A DNA stretch of 61,273 nucleotides from Puniceicoccales bacterium Verruco_01 (GCA_001604565.1 LVBV01000023.1:1-61273); one strand, 5' to 3'; counted from the stretch's first letter, positions 1 through 9,845 are shown. A program made the numbers and translations. The notes: a model not told the origin generated them from the letters alone.

Positions 1-138
1 GGCAAAGATTTGAGAAACTGGTGCCATCATCAGCGCCGAACAGAACTTTTTCAGCAGACTGCTAGCGCTTCCGATGATCCTATAACATCCAAACGGTTTA
101 GCATTGCGTAACATGCCTTCATTGGATCGTTCTATTCA
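1..138. other. left edge, no gene recognised
   Basis: Sequence between the window edge and the first 270-bp repeat. A minus-strand frame stays open across about 43 codons to the edge but matches no family I recognise. The missing remainder of the truncated TonB receptor or of the RHS gene may lie further left. Confidence 0.3.
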
Positions 139-409
139 ATAGCTTGTATGGTCGCACACTTACCGAATTCGCCAACTGAGTTTTGGGCTGAAAGATGCCG
201 TCGGGCTTGGTTAAGGTTAACCGGGACACCGTCACGAGGAGGGCTAGGCGTTGTGTTGTTCAGTCAGAGGTAGGCGAGATTTGCTTTTGAAATGACAAAG
301 GGTTGGTAGCCGAGAAGCTGTTCAAGCGCCATTTATTCAAAGAACGTCATGATTTGGCAGCGTGTTGGCACGCGGGCATTTCATTGGCTATGGTTGGCAT
401 GTAGGTTCA
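139..409. repeat. direct repeat copy 1 (271 bp)
   Basis: Near-identical to 1454-1723, in the same orientation and offset by 1314-1315 bp; identity is roughly 90-95% by eye. It contains a GGTTAACC palindrome, a small hairpin (GCGTG, TTGG loop, CACGC) near 360-373, and a 22-codon minus-strand frame (264-332, reading MALEQLLGYQ...) that is kept in both copies. On the minus strand the RHS fragment runs into this repeat and stops there. No transposase is recognisable inside. It may be a MITE-like element, a mobile-element end or a recombination duplication. Confidence 0.8.
264..332 (-). CDS. possible 22-aa ORF inside repeat copy 1
   Basis: ATG-initiated frame encoding 22 residues, starting MALEQLLGYQPF. 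The same frame at 1579-1647 in the other repeat copy differs only in the last residue (Leu against Val). Conservation between copies is no higher than that of the repeat as a whole, so coding is unproven. No ribosome binding site stands out. Confidence 0.15.
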   Translation of the reverse strand: MALEQLLGYQPFVISKANLAYL

Positions 410-1472
410 CATCGTCCTCGTCTGTTGTGGCGGTCGTCGGGTCGTCCCAGCCCCAGGTGCATTCCGGCGCCGTCAGGCTCTGCGTCCATGGATAGCTCTT
501 CCAATCCTTCGCGTCGCGCCGCTGGCCCCATGCGTCGTAGCTATAGATAGACTGCTTCCCGCTTGCGTCGATTGAGTTCAGCGTTTCCCACGTCTGACGG
601 CTTTCGCCATAGTCCGTAATCGCCTGAATGCTGCCCAAATGGTCATAGTGATAGACCAGGTATTTGTGAGCGCTCGCCGACGCCGCGTCCGGCGACAGTT
701 CCGCAGTCCCGGCGTTCCCCGAGGGCGACGGAATATACACCCTCGCCTTCTTCAGCGCCCAGGTCGGAGTTCCTTTCGTCAACGTCGTCACAGTGTTTGC
801 GTATTCCAGCTCCAGCGTCCCGCCACTGATATATACCTTCTTCGTCGTCAAATGCAACGGTGTCCATGTAGTCGGATCGCTTGCCGTTGACGATGGCTTC
901 GTCACAGAGTCATACTCAAGGTTCACAACACGTTCGTGATCCGGGCCATACACAAACGCGTTCCCGCGAACAACCGTCGTGGAACCCGACGAATATTGCT
1001 TCGCCATCCAACGCGGTTTGTCGAATCCCGTCCAACTGAGGGACCACGTATCGCCGTTCCCAGTCCGCGTCAGCAGATTCCCGTTCGCATCATAGCTCAT
1101 CCCATAGCCATACGCGCTTGTCACCGCGTGGATCTTCGTTGCGGAATAGGTATATGTTCCGGTCACGCCGCCCACATCCGTCTTTGCCCCGATGTTGCCG
1201 TTCGCAGAATACGTCACGCTCTCCTGCAGGACGCTTGCCCCGGTTCCATTCTGCACCGATGACGAGGTGAGCCGGTTCAGGTTGTCATACGTGAAGGTCT
1301 CCACAACAGCGCGTTTTACGTCCTCTCGACGCGTCAGATTTCCGAACTTGTCATACTGGTATTCGTTCCGCTGCACGATCCAGCCCACGACGCCGTCAAT
1401 GTTCATAGACCAGTCGTTGCAAGCTCTGCTTTCTTTCACAGAATCAGATTTCCATAGCTTGAACAGTCGCAC
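381..1472 (-). pseudogene. RHS/YD-repeat protein fragment
   Basis: A 363-residue frame of RHS/YD-peptide repeats: YDKFGNL, YDNLNRL, YDANGNL, then the RHS-core-like stretch YHYDHLGSIQAITDYG followed by YSYDAWGQR. Full RHS proteins are usually well over 1000 residues and build a hollow shell that delivers or encases a C-terminal toxin. Here the signal peptide, most of the shell and any toxin tip are missing. The start at 1472 lies inside repeat copy 2 and the last ~10 codons lie inside repeat copy 1, so both ends are defined by the repeats rather than by natural gene ends. It is most likely a stranded remnant. No immunity gene was recognised. Confidence 0.75.
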
Positions 1473-1723
1473 ACTTACCGAATTCGCCTACTGAGTTTTG
1501 GGCTGAAAGATGCCGTCGGGCTTGGTTAAGGTTAACCGGGACACCGTCACGAGGAGGGCTAGGCGTTGTGTTGTTCAGTCAGACGTAGGCGAGATTTGCT
1601 TTTGAAATGACAAAGGGTTGGTAGCCGAGAAGCTGTTCAAGCGCCATTATTTGAAAATAGTCATGATTTTCCTGCGTGTTGGCACGCAAGCATTTCATCG
1701 GCTATGGTTGGCCTGTAGGTTCA
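1454..1723. repeat. direct repeat copy 2 (270 bp)
   Basis: Second copy of the 139-409 repeat. Both share the left word ATAGCTTG and the right word GTAGGTTCA; outside these words the flanks are unrelated. Its right boundary coincides with the point where the TonB receptor frame is cut, so this copy marks the insertion or recombination junction. Confidence 0.8.
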
Positions 1724-1939
1724 TTTCATCAGACTCGTGTTCAAGCGGCTGCCTGCAAGCGAGTTCTGGGCAAGATAGCCCACGTCTTTGGTGGTTTCGA
1801 CGGTGAATGGCGAGAGGAGGACGAGATCCTCGTCTCCGGAACCAGACGAGTCCTGGGCCGCTAGGGGGGTTGCCGCGGCGGACAGGACGCAGAGGCGGGC
1901 GAGATGTCTCGCCAGCGGACGCATGTGCTTGGTTTTCAT
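1721..1939 (-). pseudogene. TonB-dependent receptor, N-terminal fragment
   Basis: Encodes 72 residues: a signal peptide with basic n-region and AAATPLAAQ cleavage region, then LSPFTVETT and AGSRLNTSL, the standard start of Opitutae-type TonB-dependent receptors just before the plug domain. The frame ends on entering repeat copy 2, so plug and barrel are missing and the gene is dead as it stands. It starts about 30 bp after the stop of the GH53 galactanase on the same strand, which suggests it was the outer-membrane importer of a galactan-use pair. Confidence 0.8.
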
Positions 1940-1970
1940 GGGATTATCGGGTAGCTGATTGAGAAAATGT

Positions 1971-3128
1971 TCATTCGATCCTCATCCGCGCCGCGGGAAG
2001 GAGCCGTCCGTCGGTGGAAAAGAGGGCGCAGTCGCCGCCGAGCCAGACATTGATCTTTGGGTTCAGTACGGCCTCGGGGTACCACCAGAAAAGTCCGATT
2101 CCCTTGCCGTCCGGCACCTCGCGCAGGGCCCTAACGACGGCCATCGCAAAGGCGTTCTGCCCAGCGGGGGTGGCGGGAAAGGCGAGGTTTTCCGCGCCCT
2201 CGGACCAGTCGGCGGACTTCTTCCAGGGATACGCGACCTCGGCAACCATCACGGGCCTGCCGCTCTTTTCCGCCGCGAGGTTCAGGGTTTTGGAAAGATC
2301 CGCGATCGTGCCGTGCCACTGCGGGTAGTAGCTAAGGCCCACGATGTCGTACGCCACTCCCGTGCGCGCCGCCTCGGCGAGGAACCACTCCGTGCGCGGC
2401 AGGTTGCCCGTCGATTCAATATGCAGGATGACCAACGGGAGGGGCCTGCCTGCGCAGGCTTGTGCAAGGCCCTCGTGCGCCGCCTTCTGGAGGGCGGCAA
2501 AACGGTCCCACGCGGCGGGATCGGGCGCCGGGCCATGCTCGACGCGGCCCTCGGGCCAGAGCATGCCGTTGGTGATTTCATTGCCGAGCTGGACCATGTC
2601 CGGCATCGCGCCCGCCTGTGCAAACGCGGCGATCGTCTCCCGCGTGTAGGAACGCACCTTGTCGCAGAGGGAATCGAAATCGAGGCCCTCCCACGCCTTG
2701 GGCACGAACTGCTTGGAGGGATCGGCCCAGGTGTCGGAATAATGGAGGTCGAGGAGGAACTTCGCGCCCGTGGCCTTCACGCGCTTTGCGAGGGCAAGGG
2801 TGTATTCAAGGTCGTTCACCACCACGTTGTCGTAATCGGGATGGACGAAGAGCCGCAGGCGGAAGGCGTTCATCCCCGCACCGCGCAGGATCGCCAGAGC
2901 GTCGCCGTCGCGGCCCTTGGCGTCGCGGTACACCGTGCCCGCGCGCTCGAAGAGCGGCAGTGCCGAAACATCCGCGCCGGCGAGGGGAATGTTCACCGGC
3001 GCCTCCTCCACGGGAGCCTGCGCGGAAGGGGTTTGCGTGACGCAACCGGGCAATACTACGGCAAGCGCCGCCGCCAGAAAAGGCAGGACGCGGAGTCGTT
3101 GCGGGCTATGGGAGCGCTGCATCGGCAA
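1971..3128 (-). CDS. GH53 endo-beta-1,4-galactanase, lipoprotein
   Basis: 385 residues. Glycoside hydrolase family 53 enzymes cut the beta-1,4-galactan side chains of pectin (type I arabinogalactan). A lipoprotein signal is visible (hydrophobic stretch 14-27, lipobox LPGC, Cys29), so the enzyme should be membrane-anchored. Family motifs: MNAFRLRLFVHP near 86-97, acid/base Glu184 in QLGNEITNG, nucleophile Glu297 in VMVAEVAYPW. The length fits a complete enzyme. The next gene on this strand is the broken TonB receptor at 1721-1939, so released oligosaccharides probably lost a dedicated importer unless another receptor substitutes. Confidence 0.93.
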   Translation of the reverse strand: MPMQRSHSPQRLRVLPFLAAALAVVLPGCVTQTPSAQAPVEEAPVNIPLAGADVSALPLFERAGTVYRDAKGRDGDALAILRGAGMNAFRLRLFVHPDYDNVVVNDLEYTLALAKRVKATGAKFLLDLHYSDTWADPSKQFVPKAWEGLDFDSLCDKVRSYTRETIAAFAQAGAMPDMVQLGNEITNGMLWPEGRVEHGPAPDPAAWDRFAALQKAAHEGLAQACAGRPLPLVILHIESTGNLPRTEWFLAEAARTGVAYDIVGLSYYPQWHGTIADLSKTLNLAAEKSGRPVMVAEVAYPWKKSADWSEGAENLAFPATPAGQNAFAMAVVRALREVPDGKGIGLFWWYPEAVLNPKINVWLGGDCALFSTDGRLLPAARMRIE

Positions 3129-3267
3129 GGCAGTGGGGGTATATTGAAAATCTCTGCGCTCCCCTTCGCGATGTCAATAGTAACACAAAAAATAAAACAG
3201 TTTAATTGGTAAGTCGTTCTTCCACCTGCTGAAAGAAAAACGCGTCACCCGCCGCGCGTCATCAAGA

Positions 3268-3302
3268 CAAAAAAAGACCGCCCGGAAATTCCCGGGCGGT
3301 CC
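3268..3302 (-). terminator. rho-independent terminator
   Basis: Ten-base-pair GC-rich stem (3276-3285 with 3292-3301, 6-nt loop) followed on the minus strand by a run of seven T. It ends transcription of the DUF481 gene that stops at 3339. Confidence 0.9.
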
Positions 3303-3338
3303 AGTTTCTGCAAAGGACGTCGGGTAAAGAAATACGGC

Positions 3339-4358
3339 CTAAAACTTATATCCCAGCGTGGTATAGACGCGGTGATCCGAGCGACCTTCCGCAACGGGGC
3401 GCAGGGCCTCGTACTCGTACTCGTAGCGCAGGTTGATGCTGGCATTGCCCACCAGCTTGCACGAGAGCGTGGAGAAGAGTCGCAGACGGTAGTCGTTCCA
3501 ATTCTTCGGGTCGTAGAGGTAGCTCGCGCTCTGCGAGAAGGTGACGTCCTGTGTCAGGATCCACTGGAATTCCTCCGATACGTCGCCGAGGTATTTGAAT
3601 CCGTTTTCGCCCAGTTTGGGTTCGGCGTACTGGACGGCAAAACCGGGACCGACGCGCAGCTTGAATGCGGAGGAGTCGATCAGGCGCACCGTGATGCCCG
3701 CGATGTTCTCAAACTGGTTGGAGAGTTCCTTCAGGCGGTCGTAGCTGTAGGAAAAGTCGTTGCGGAACTGGACGACCTCCACGAGTCCCTGACGGATCCG
3801 GAAGCCCGCCTCCAGCATGTTGGCGTTGTTCTGGTCGTTCTGTTCGCCGAAGAGGTATTTGCCGTAGAGCTGGAGGGAATTTTCGCCGCTCTTGCGGGTG
3901 ATCTCGGCTCGCAGGTAGGTGCTCTGGCTCTGGAGGTCCTCGCCGCGGGCCTGAAAGGAGTAACCGGCCTCGACACTTCGCTCCCAGTACCCCTTCTCCT
4001 TCTTCGGCGGAGGAGGCGGCTCGCTCTTGGCGACGGGCGGGGGCGGCACCGGCGCCGGAGTGGCGGCGGCCCATCCGGGCTGGTGCTCCTGCGGTGCGGC
4101 GGTGGCGTTGGCGTCACGTTCCAGAAGCGGCTGGACCGCTTTCAGCACCTTGAGGTCGCCGAAACTGTCCGAATGGAAAAGGTAGGCATCGTCCGTCTCG
4201 GCCACGAGAGAGCCGAGGAGCACCTCGCCGTTCGGCAGGGTGAGCCGGTCCGCCGCGTCCACGCGGGGCAGGGCAAGGAACGTCAGGGCGAGGATGGATG
4301 TGAGGACCGCACCCGAAGGGAGGCCGGGGCGGCGATTCGATACGGGTCTATTTCTCAT
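3339..4358 (-). CDS. DUF481-type outer-membrane protein
   Basis: 339 residues with an N-terminal signal peptide (hydrophobic 20-35, cleavage near VDAAD). Residues ~37-80 form a small beta module (LPNGEVLLGSL...), ~95-130 are Pro/Lys-rich and periplasmic, and ~130-339 resemble the DUF481 (YdiY-like) barrel, with alternating strands and the C-terminal aromatic ending TTLGYKF used by the BAM machinery. It starts 12 bp after the stop of the AsmA-like gene, so the two are probably co-transcribed. Its physiological role is unknown. Confidence 0.8.
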   Translation of the reverse strand: MRNRPVSNRRPGLPSGAVLTSILALTFLALPRVDAADRLTLPNGEVLLGSLVAETDDAYLFHSDSFGDLKVLKAVQPLLERDANATAAPQEHQPGWAAATPAPVPPPPVAKSEPPPPPKKEKGYWERSVEAGYSFQARGEDLQSQSTYLRAEITRKSGENSLQLYGKYLFGEQNDQNNANMLEAGFRIRQGLVEVVQFRNDFSYSYDRLKELSNQFENIAGITVRLIDSSAFKLRVGPGFAVQYAEPKLGENGFKYLGDVSEEFQWILTQDVTFSQSASYLYDPKNWNDYRLRLFSTLSCKLVGNASINLRYEYEYEALRPVAEGRSDHRVYTTLGYKF

Positions 4359-4370
4359 ATGGGGAAAGGA

Positions 4371-7300
4371 TCACCATTCAAAGTCGTCCTCCTGCGTGAG
4401 GCTTTCGATCACCTTGTTGTTTTCGCACAGGAAAAACTGTGGACTGGAGAGGGGGCCGACAACCTCAAAACAGATTCCGAAGACCCTGCCGCGCATCATC
4501 AGGGAAGCCTCGGCGAAGGAGACATCCACCGTTTCGATGCCAAGGTCGATCGGGCCGTCCACAAAGCCCTTAGCCATGTGGAAGGACTCGGCGGAAAGAC
4601 GCATACCCTCCAGGTCGAAGCGGCTGAAAGGGATGGCGAGAACCACCCTTTTGTTCACGAGCGCGGCGATCTTTGAAAGGAAGGGAACGTTCTGCCGCAG
4701 GACAAGGCCCTCAAGCCGCAGGTTCGTGTCCGCCACGGTGCCGGGGGGATCGAAATTGCCCGTGACGGAAAGTCTGCCGCCGGAAAAGGACGTGGGAGCG
4801 ACAAAGACCGTATTGAAGAGCGTGCCCTGCGCCAGCTCCTCGGCGGGGAGCACCTCCAGTGCCGACACCCCGCAGCGTGCCAGTGCGGAAACATCGTCCA
4901 CCGCAAGACGCCACGGGAAGCGTCCCTTGGCGCCCGGTTCCATCGCGAAGGCAATGTTGTTCCCCACACCTTCCACCGCATGGAAGCTGACGCCGGAGGG
5001 ATCGCCCTTCTCCAGTTTCGCGGCAATCGTGACTCCGGTGAGAGAACGGTCGGGCCCGACCTGAACGCGGTCGATCGCGATGTCGATCTGTGCGTCGGGC
5101 AGCCCCGGGAAAAGCGGCGCGGGCGGCGTCTGCGGCGCGGACGGAACCGGCGGGGCCTTCGCCGTGGCGGACTTCGCGGAAGCGACCGGCGCGGGAGCGG
5201 GCGGAGCCGCCGTTCCCGGCGCGGCGCGCGTGTTGAAGCTCGTGACAAGGTCCTCGAAAGTCATGACAAGGTCCGGAACGACGATTTTCTCCGCATGGAC
5301 GGCTGCGACGACCCGGCTGCCGCGCGCGTCGAGGTTCAGGGCAAGGTCGCTCTCGCCGAATTCGAGGCGCTCCACCGCGAAGGTCGAAAGCGGCGCAAAG
5401 GGCCCCGTAAGCGCCGGTTCCACAAGGGCGCCGCCACGGCCCGTCACCGACGGGAAGATGAGATTGCGCAGGACAAAATCCCAGGAAAGGGTGACTTCCG
5501 GAGAAAGCGGCGTCCCGGCGCGGACGGAAAAATCGACGCCCGCCGCCTCGCCCGCCGGCTTTTTCCAACGGAGTGAATCCAGCGTCAGCTCCGTGCGGGA
5601 GAGGTCGATCCCCGCCCGCAGGGCCGCCGCCTCGCGCGAAACGCGCATCGAATAATCAAACGAGAATCCGCCCTTCGCCATGCCGGTGACGTCGAGGCCG
5701 TCCAGCGCGCCCTTCCCGTCGGCGGAGACGGCCTCGTTCTCAAGATGCGCCCTCACCTCGCCCGAGGTGGAGGCAAAGGTGATCCCCGGCACCGGGGAGT
5801 CGAAGGAGACGCCCTCGTAGCGGATGGCAAGGTCCGCAACAGGCTGCGGGGCCTCCCGGAGCGGATGAAGACCGGCCCTTCCCTCCGCGAGCACGGTTCC
5901 CCGGAGTGAGCGCAAAAGCGGCAGGTCGAGCGCTGCGGGATGCCCGCGCCACTCGCCGATCAGAAGCGGCAGCCTCGCAAGATCCACCCTCGCGGCAAAA
6001 TCAACGTCCGCGCGCACATCGCCAAGCGGGGCAAGCACGGCAAGATTGAGACGCGCAAGCCCCACCCCGTCCAGACCCGCATCCTCCATCTCCGCCGTCA
6101 GCTTTTCGGGAGTGCCGCCCATGTGAAGCCTTGCCATGTGCAGGGCCGGGTAGCCGGGCAGTTGCAGGCGCACGGCGCTCACAAGGGCGTCCAGACGGGC
6201 CTGCGTCAATGCCGAGGGATCGACACGAGCGGGATCAATCGCAAAGGTCGCGTCGAGGGCGAGGCTCTCCAGCGTCCCGGTGACGGCCATGTCCTGTGTG
6301 AGAGCGCGCACCGGCGCCGGGAGCATCGCCTTGGGACAGAGCTTCCACAGCCACGGGAAGGACCAGTTCTCCAGCCGGAGCGACGCCTCCGCGCGGCCCG
6401 GCCCCGCCTCCGTCGGCAGTGTGATCCCCGGACTAAACAGCGTCAGTCTGGCCCCGCCAAAATCCGCATCCAGCTTCAGGCCGCCCAGTTCCATCCGCTC
6501 CGGGGAAAGATCCATGTCGCAGCGAACAAAGGTGATCGGGAAATCCGCATCCAGCATGGGCCCTGCGGCGACAACGCCCGGCCCCGCCTCCACATGCACA
6601 TGCGCCTTCGGGGCGAGCGGCGCCGCGCCCGGAACCGCCGCGCTGAGGGTGATGCCGAGGCTCACCGGAAACTGGAGCCGCGCCAGGGCCACGGGCAGGC
6701 GCTCCAGCATCGGCAAACGGATGGCGTCGGGGCGGAAGCCCCGGATTTGCGCGGAAGCCTCGACACGGTCGCCCGTCGCATTCACGTCGATATCCACCGG
6801 AATTTCCTCCGAGCCAAGGACAAAGACGGCCTGATTGCGGCTGCGGGCCCCCGCGATCGATAGAGCGCCCTCTTTCGCGGTGGCGATGTCGGCGTCGGCG
6901 GAAAAATCGAAGGACTTCAGCCCCACGGTTTTGAGCTCCTCGACGCTCGCGCCGAGGGTTTTGACGAAATCGGGACCGAGGAGCGGGGCGAAGTCACCCA
7001 CGTACCAGTCGCGCATCCGGAAGGCGATCCCCGCGCGCGCCTTGAGCACACCCGAAGCGATGAGCGGGTTTTCCGACTCAAGGTCCGCCCGGCTGAAGAC
7101 GAGGCTCGCGCGCCCGGTTTTCAGTTCCAGAAGGTCCACGCGCAGGCTCTTCATCCCCTTTTCGAGACTTCCGCCCACGGCAAAGCGCTCCAAAGGCAGC
7201 GCCCCTGCCGTCCACGGACCGAGGGGGGCCACAAGGCGTATCTCGCCCGGCCCTGCCTCCAGTCTCCAGCTCGCGCGCTCCACCGTGCCGTCCGTCCGGC

Positions 7301-9419
7301 CCGCCGCCTCCACGCCGGCCCGCAGCGGCGCATCCAGTTCCGGCACGCCAAGCCTGCGCAAAATCCCGAGCTGCCAGAGCGACTCCACAAAGTCCGGCAC
7401 GTCAAGGCGCAGCGTCCAGCTCTCCTTCCCAAGGTCCGTCCCCGCCTGCGCGCGCAGACCCAGCGTGCCCCGGTTCATGCCGAGAACGCAGTCCGCCGCG
7501 AGCGTCGCCGTCAGGCTTTCTGGCGAGGCGCCGCCGATGTCCAAATCGGCATGCAGGCTTTTGAGGGAAAACTCCTCGATTTCCTCACGGGGAACGGGAA
7601 TCCGGGCAAGAAAATCGTCGCCGAGATACCCGCAGAGGTCCGAAAGCGTCACCGAAGCGATGTCGAAGCTGCCCTTCCCGCCGTACACGCCCTCGTGACG
7701 GCGCACCTCGATACCGCCCGTGTGGAGCTGGAAGGGTCCTGCGACGATGTCGAAAGGGGCCACCGCCCCAAGAATGCCCTCCCCCGAACGGGATTCCGCC
7801 GCCATGCGGAACGGGGCGATCGCGAGAGGTTTTTTGAGATACTTTTCCGCGCGGATTTCTAGGGCTGCCGGTACGGCGAGAACCACTTTCGCCGATTCGA
7901 GAACCCCGCCCGGAACGTCGCCGGAAGCCTCCGCCGAAAAATCGAGCCGCCCCGATGCGCCCAGCCCCAGCTCGCGCGGGAGAAACGCCGTGACGAAGGC
8001 GAGGTCGAAGCCCCGGCTTTCCAACTCGACGCGGGTCTTGGCGCCGTTTTCCGCCGTGGCAAGGCGCACCGCGTTCTCCCACAGGGCGCCGCCGGGCAGC
8101 GTCACGTCGGCCAAAAGCCGCAAATCCACATCCGGCAGCGGGCGGTCCAGCCCGGTCACGGAACCGGACAGGGCAAGATCGCACGCGGGAACGGCGTAGG
8201 TTTCCCCTTCGATTTCAAGGGGGAATGCCTCCGCCGCATAATGGGCGTCGAGGTTCCGCAGGGATTTATCCTTAAGGAAAAATTCGCCCGAGGCGCCCGC
8301 CTTCGCACAGAGAGGCGGCTCGGGCAGGGCAAACATCTTCAGGGCACGCAAAACCGTCGCAGGGCGGCAAAGGGAGGCGTCGAACGAAAATTCCACAGGA
8401 ACCTCCGGCGAGGCGATCGAGGCCGCCGCCTGCGCGACGAGGGCACCTTCGTCGAGATCCGCGCGAAGGGTGACGCTTGCCGCCTCCAGCCCCTGCACAC
8501 CCGTTCTTGCGGAAAAATCCGCATCGAGTGCGAAAGGCCCGGTTTCCAATGCTTCCGGGAGCGGCGCGCCGCTTGCGACAATCCTGTCCGCGCACACCTT
8601 CATCCGGCCTTTGAACGCGTCCGGCTTGTTCAGGTTGGCCCCCGCCTCCACCGCCACATGCACCATGCCGGAAACGCGATCCGGAAGAGCGGCGAGAACC
8701 GAGGCAAAAGCGGCGTCGGGATCGACATCCGTCGCGAGGGAGAGCCGCGCCTCCATGTCGGCAAGTGAAAGATTCATCGCGAGAAAAGAGCCCGCGAACC
8801 TGTGTCCGTCGAGGTCGAGGGCGCTCTCCACATCCAGCGCAAGGTTCTCCCCGTCGCGCAAAAGGCTGCCCGCCGCGTCGAGACGGATGGAAAACGCCGC
8901 GGGCGCCACCCCGTCCGGAACCTCCGCCACGATGTTGCTTAACGAGAACATCACCGCATCCCCCGGCACCGGCAGAAGCGCGGGAGAAATCGCGAGCGGG
9001 CCCGCTGTAGGGCTTTCCGCCTTCGCGGGAGGAGGTGTTAGCAGAATGGGATTGCCCGAGCCGTCCTTGTGGACGCGCAGGCGGCAGTCCACAGCGCTGA
9101 CACGGCACGGCGCAAAATGCAGCCCGGCGAGGCGCCGCATCCGCCACTCCGCCCGAATGTCGCCCACCGTTACCGCGTCGGAGGCAAGTGCGTCGCCTAG
9201 GGAAAGTCCCATCACCTCGATCAGGACGCTGCCGTCCACCGTGCCCCTGACGCGCACCTTTTCCACCTGAAAGGTCCAACCCATCTTCGCGAGCGGGGAA
9301 CGCGCCAGCCCCGAAAGAAAAGTGAGCGGGATTCCCGTCGTGAAAAACAACAGCAGCACCCCCGCGAGCGTCAGCAGCGGCAGATAGAGGAAGAACCAGC
9401 GGCGTTTGCGCAAGGCCAT
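4371..9419 (-). CDS. AsmA-like/TamB-like giant inner-membrane protein
   Basis: 1682 residues. One N-terminal membrane anchor (about residues 8-30) is followed by more than 1600 residues of repetitive short beta-strands, an architecture shared by AsmA, YhdP and TamB proteins, which bridge the periplasm and are implicated in moving phospholipid to the outer membrane. A low-complexity Ala/Pro/Lys segment near residues 1380-1430 precedes the C-terminal part, which resembles AsmA-family C-termini (VTGNFDPPGTVADTNLRLEG...). I cannot place it in one subfamily with certainty. The pairing with a DUF481 outer-membrane protein supports an envelope role. Confidence 0.75.
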   Translation of the reverse strand: MALRKRRWFFLYLPLLTLAGVLLLFFTTGIPLTFLSGLARSPLAKMGWTFQVEKVRVRGTVDGSVLIEVMGLSLGDALASDAVTVGDIRAEWRMRRLAGLHFAPCRVSAVDCRLRVHKDGSGNPILLTPPPAKAESPTAGPLAISPALLPVPGDAVMFSLSNIVAEVPDGVAPAAFSIRLDAAGSLLRDGENLALDVESALDLDGHRFAGSFLAMNLSLADMEARLSLATDVDPDAAFASVLAALPDRVSGMVHVAVEAGANLNKPDAFKGRMKVCADRIVASGAPLPEALETGPFALDADFSARTGVQGLEAASVTLRADLDEGALVAQAAASIASPEVPVEFSFDASLCRPATVLRALKMFALPEPPLCAKAGASGEFFLKDKSLRNLDAHYAAEAFPLEIEGETYAVPACDLALSGSVTGLDRPLPDVDLRLLADVTLPGGALWENAVRLATAENGAKTRVELESRGFDLAFVTAFLPRELGLGASGRLDFSAEASGDVPGGVLESAKVVLAVPAALEIRAEKYLKKPLAIAPFRMAAESRSGEGILGAVAPFDIVAGPFQLHTGGIEVRRHEGVYGGKGSFDIASVTLSDLCGYLGDDFLARIPVPREEIEEFSLKSLHADLDIGGASPESLTATLAADCVLGMNRGTLGLRAQAGTDLGKESWTLRLDVPDFVESLWQLGILRRLGVPELDAPLRAGVEAAGRTDGTVERASWRLEAGPGEIRLVAPLGPWTAGALPLERFAVGGSLEKGMKSLRVDLLELKTGRASLVFSRADLESENPLIASGVLKARAGIAFRMRDWYVGDFAPLLGPDFVKTLGASVEELKTVGLKSFDFSADADIATAKEGALSIAGARSRNQAVFVLGSEEIPVDIDVNATGDRVEASAQIRGFRPDAIRLPMLERLPVALARLQFPVSLGITLSAAVPGAAPLAPKAHVHVEAGPGVVAAGPMLDADFPITFVRCDMDLSPERMELGGLKLDADFGGARLTLFSPGITLPTEAGPGRAEASLRLENWSFPWLWKLCPKAMLPAPVRALTQDMAVTGTLESLALDATFAIDPARVDPSALTQARLDALVSAVRLQLPGYPALHMARLHMGGTPEKLTAEMEDAGLDGVGLARLNLAVLAPLGDVRADVDFAARVDLARLPLLIGEWRGHPAALDLPLLRSLRGTVLAEGRAGLHPLREAPQPVADLAIRYEGVSFDSPVPGITFASTSGEVRAHLENEAVSADGKGALDGLDVTGMAKGGFSFDYSMRVSREAAALRAGIDLSRTELTLDSLRWKKPAGEAAGVDFSVRAGTPLSPEVTLSWDFVLRNLIFPSVTGRGGALVEPALTGPFAPLSTFAVERLEFGESDLALNLDARGSRVVAAVHAEKIVVPDLVMTFEDLVTSFNTRAAPGTAAPPAPAPVASAKSATAKAPPVPSAPQTPPAPLFPGLPDAQIDIAIDRVQVGPDRSLTGVTIAAKLEKGDPSGVSFHAVEGVGNNIAFAMEPGAKGRFPWRLAVDDVSALARCGVSALEVLPAEELAQGTLFNTVFVAPTSFSGGRLSVTGNFDPPGTVADTNLRLEGLVLRQNVPFLSKIAALVNKRVVLAIPFSRFDLEGMRLSAESFHMAKGFVDGPIDLGIETVDVSFAEASLMMRGRVFGICFEVVGPLSSPQFFLCENNKVIESLTQEDDFEW

Positions 9420-9845
9420 GAATGAAGGGAGGTTTGGATGATCTGTCGGGCGAATTTGATGCGATGGAAGGGTCGAAAGGCAGTCGTCAGTCTGTGGAAG
9501 CCGGATCAGGAAACGTCTTCAAACCGGACTCCCGCCGGACAGCGCAAAAGGACCCGGTTCGACTCAAGAAACCGTGGTTCGTTTCGTCTCATGTTCGGAT
9601 TTTCCGCTCGTAAAGTCATTCAGCCTCCGTGTTCCCTCATTTGCCGACGCCGACTAATGCATAATTATTACGAATAACGCCCTCAATTTGGACCCATTAC
9701 GAAAAATTGCAAACGGCTGCCATTCCAACGCCTATGAAAAAGAACTCCAGTCTTGAACAATGAATCAGAATCATGAATGGTTAATGAGTGTCTGATCAAT
9801 CTCAATTCGTTTTTGAGAAACCCTCCAACATCAGAAATCCCCCAA
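9420..9845. promoter_or_regulatory. divergent intergenic region
   Basis: About 425 bp between the start of the AsmA-like gene (minus) and the outer-membrane protein gene (plus). It must carry both promoters. The right half is AT-rich (9650-9840). I could not assign -35/-10 boxes with confidence and saw no strong hairpin or gene. Confidence 0.5.

Noticed and set aside
139..1723. Integron-like cassettes with attC sites (genes followed by repeats)
   Set aside because: The repeats are too long and too identical, and no attC core pairs or integrase were seen.
3372..4676. A 434-codon plus-strand frame across the DUF481 and AsmA-like genes
   Set aside because: It spans the junction of two clear minus-strand genes and reads as low-quality protein.
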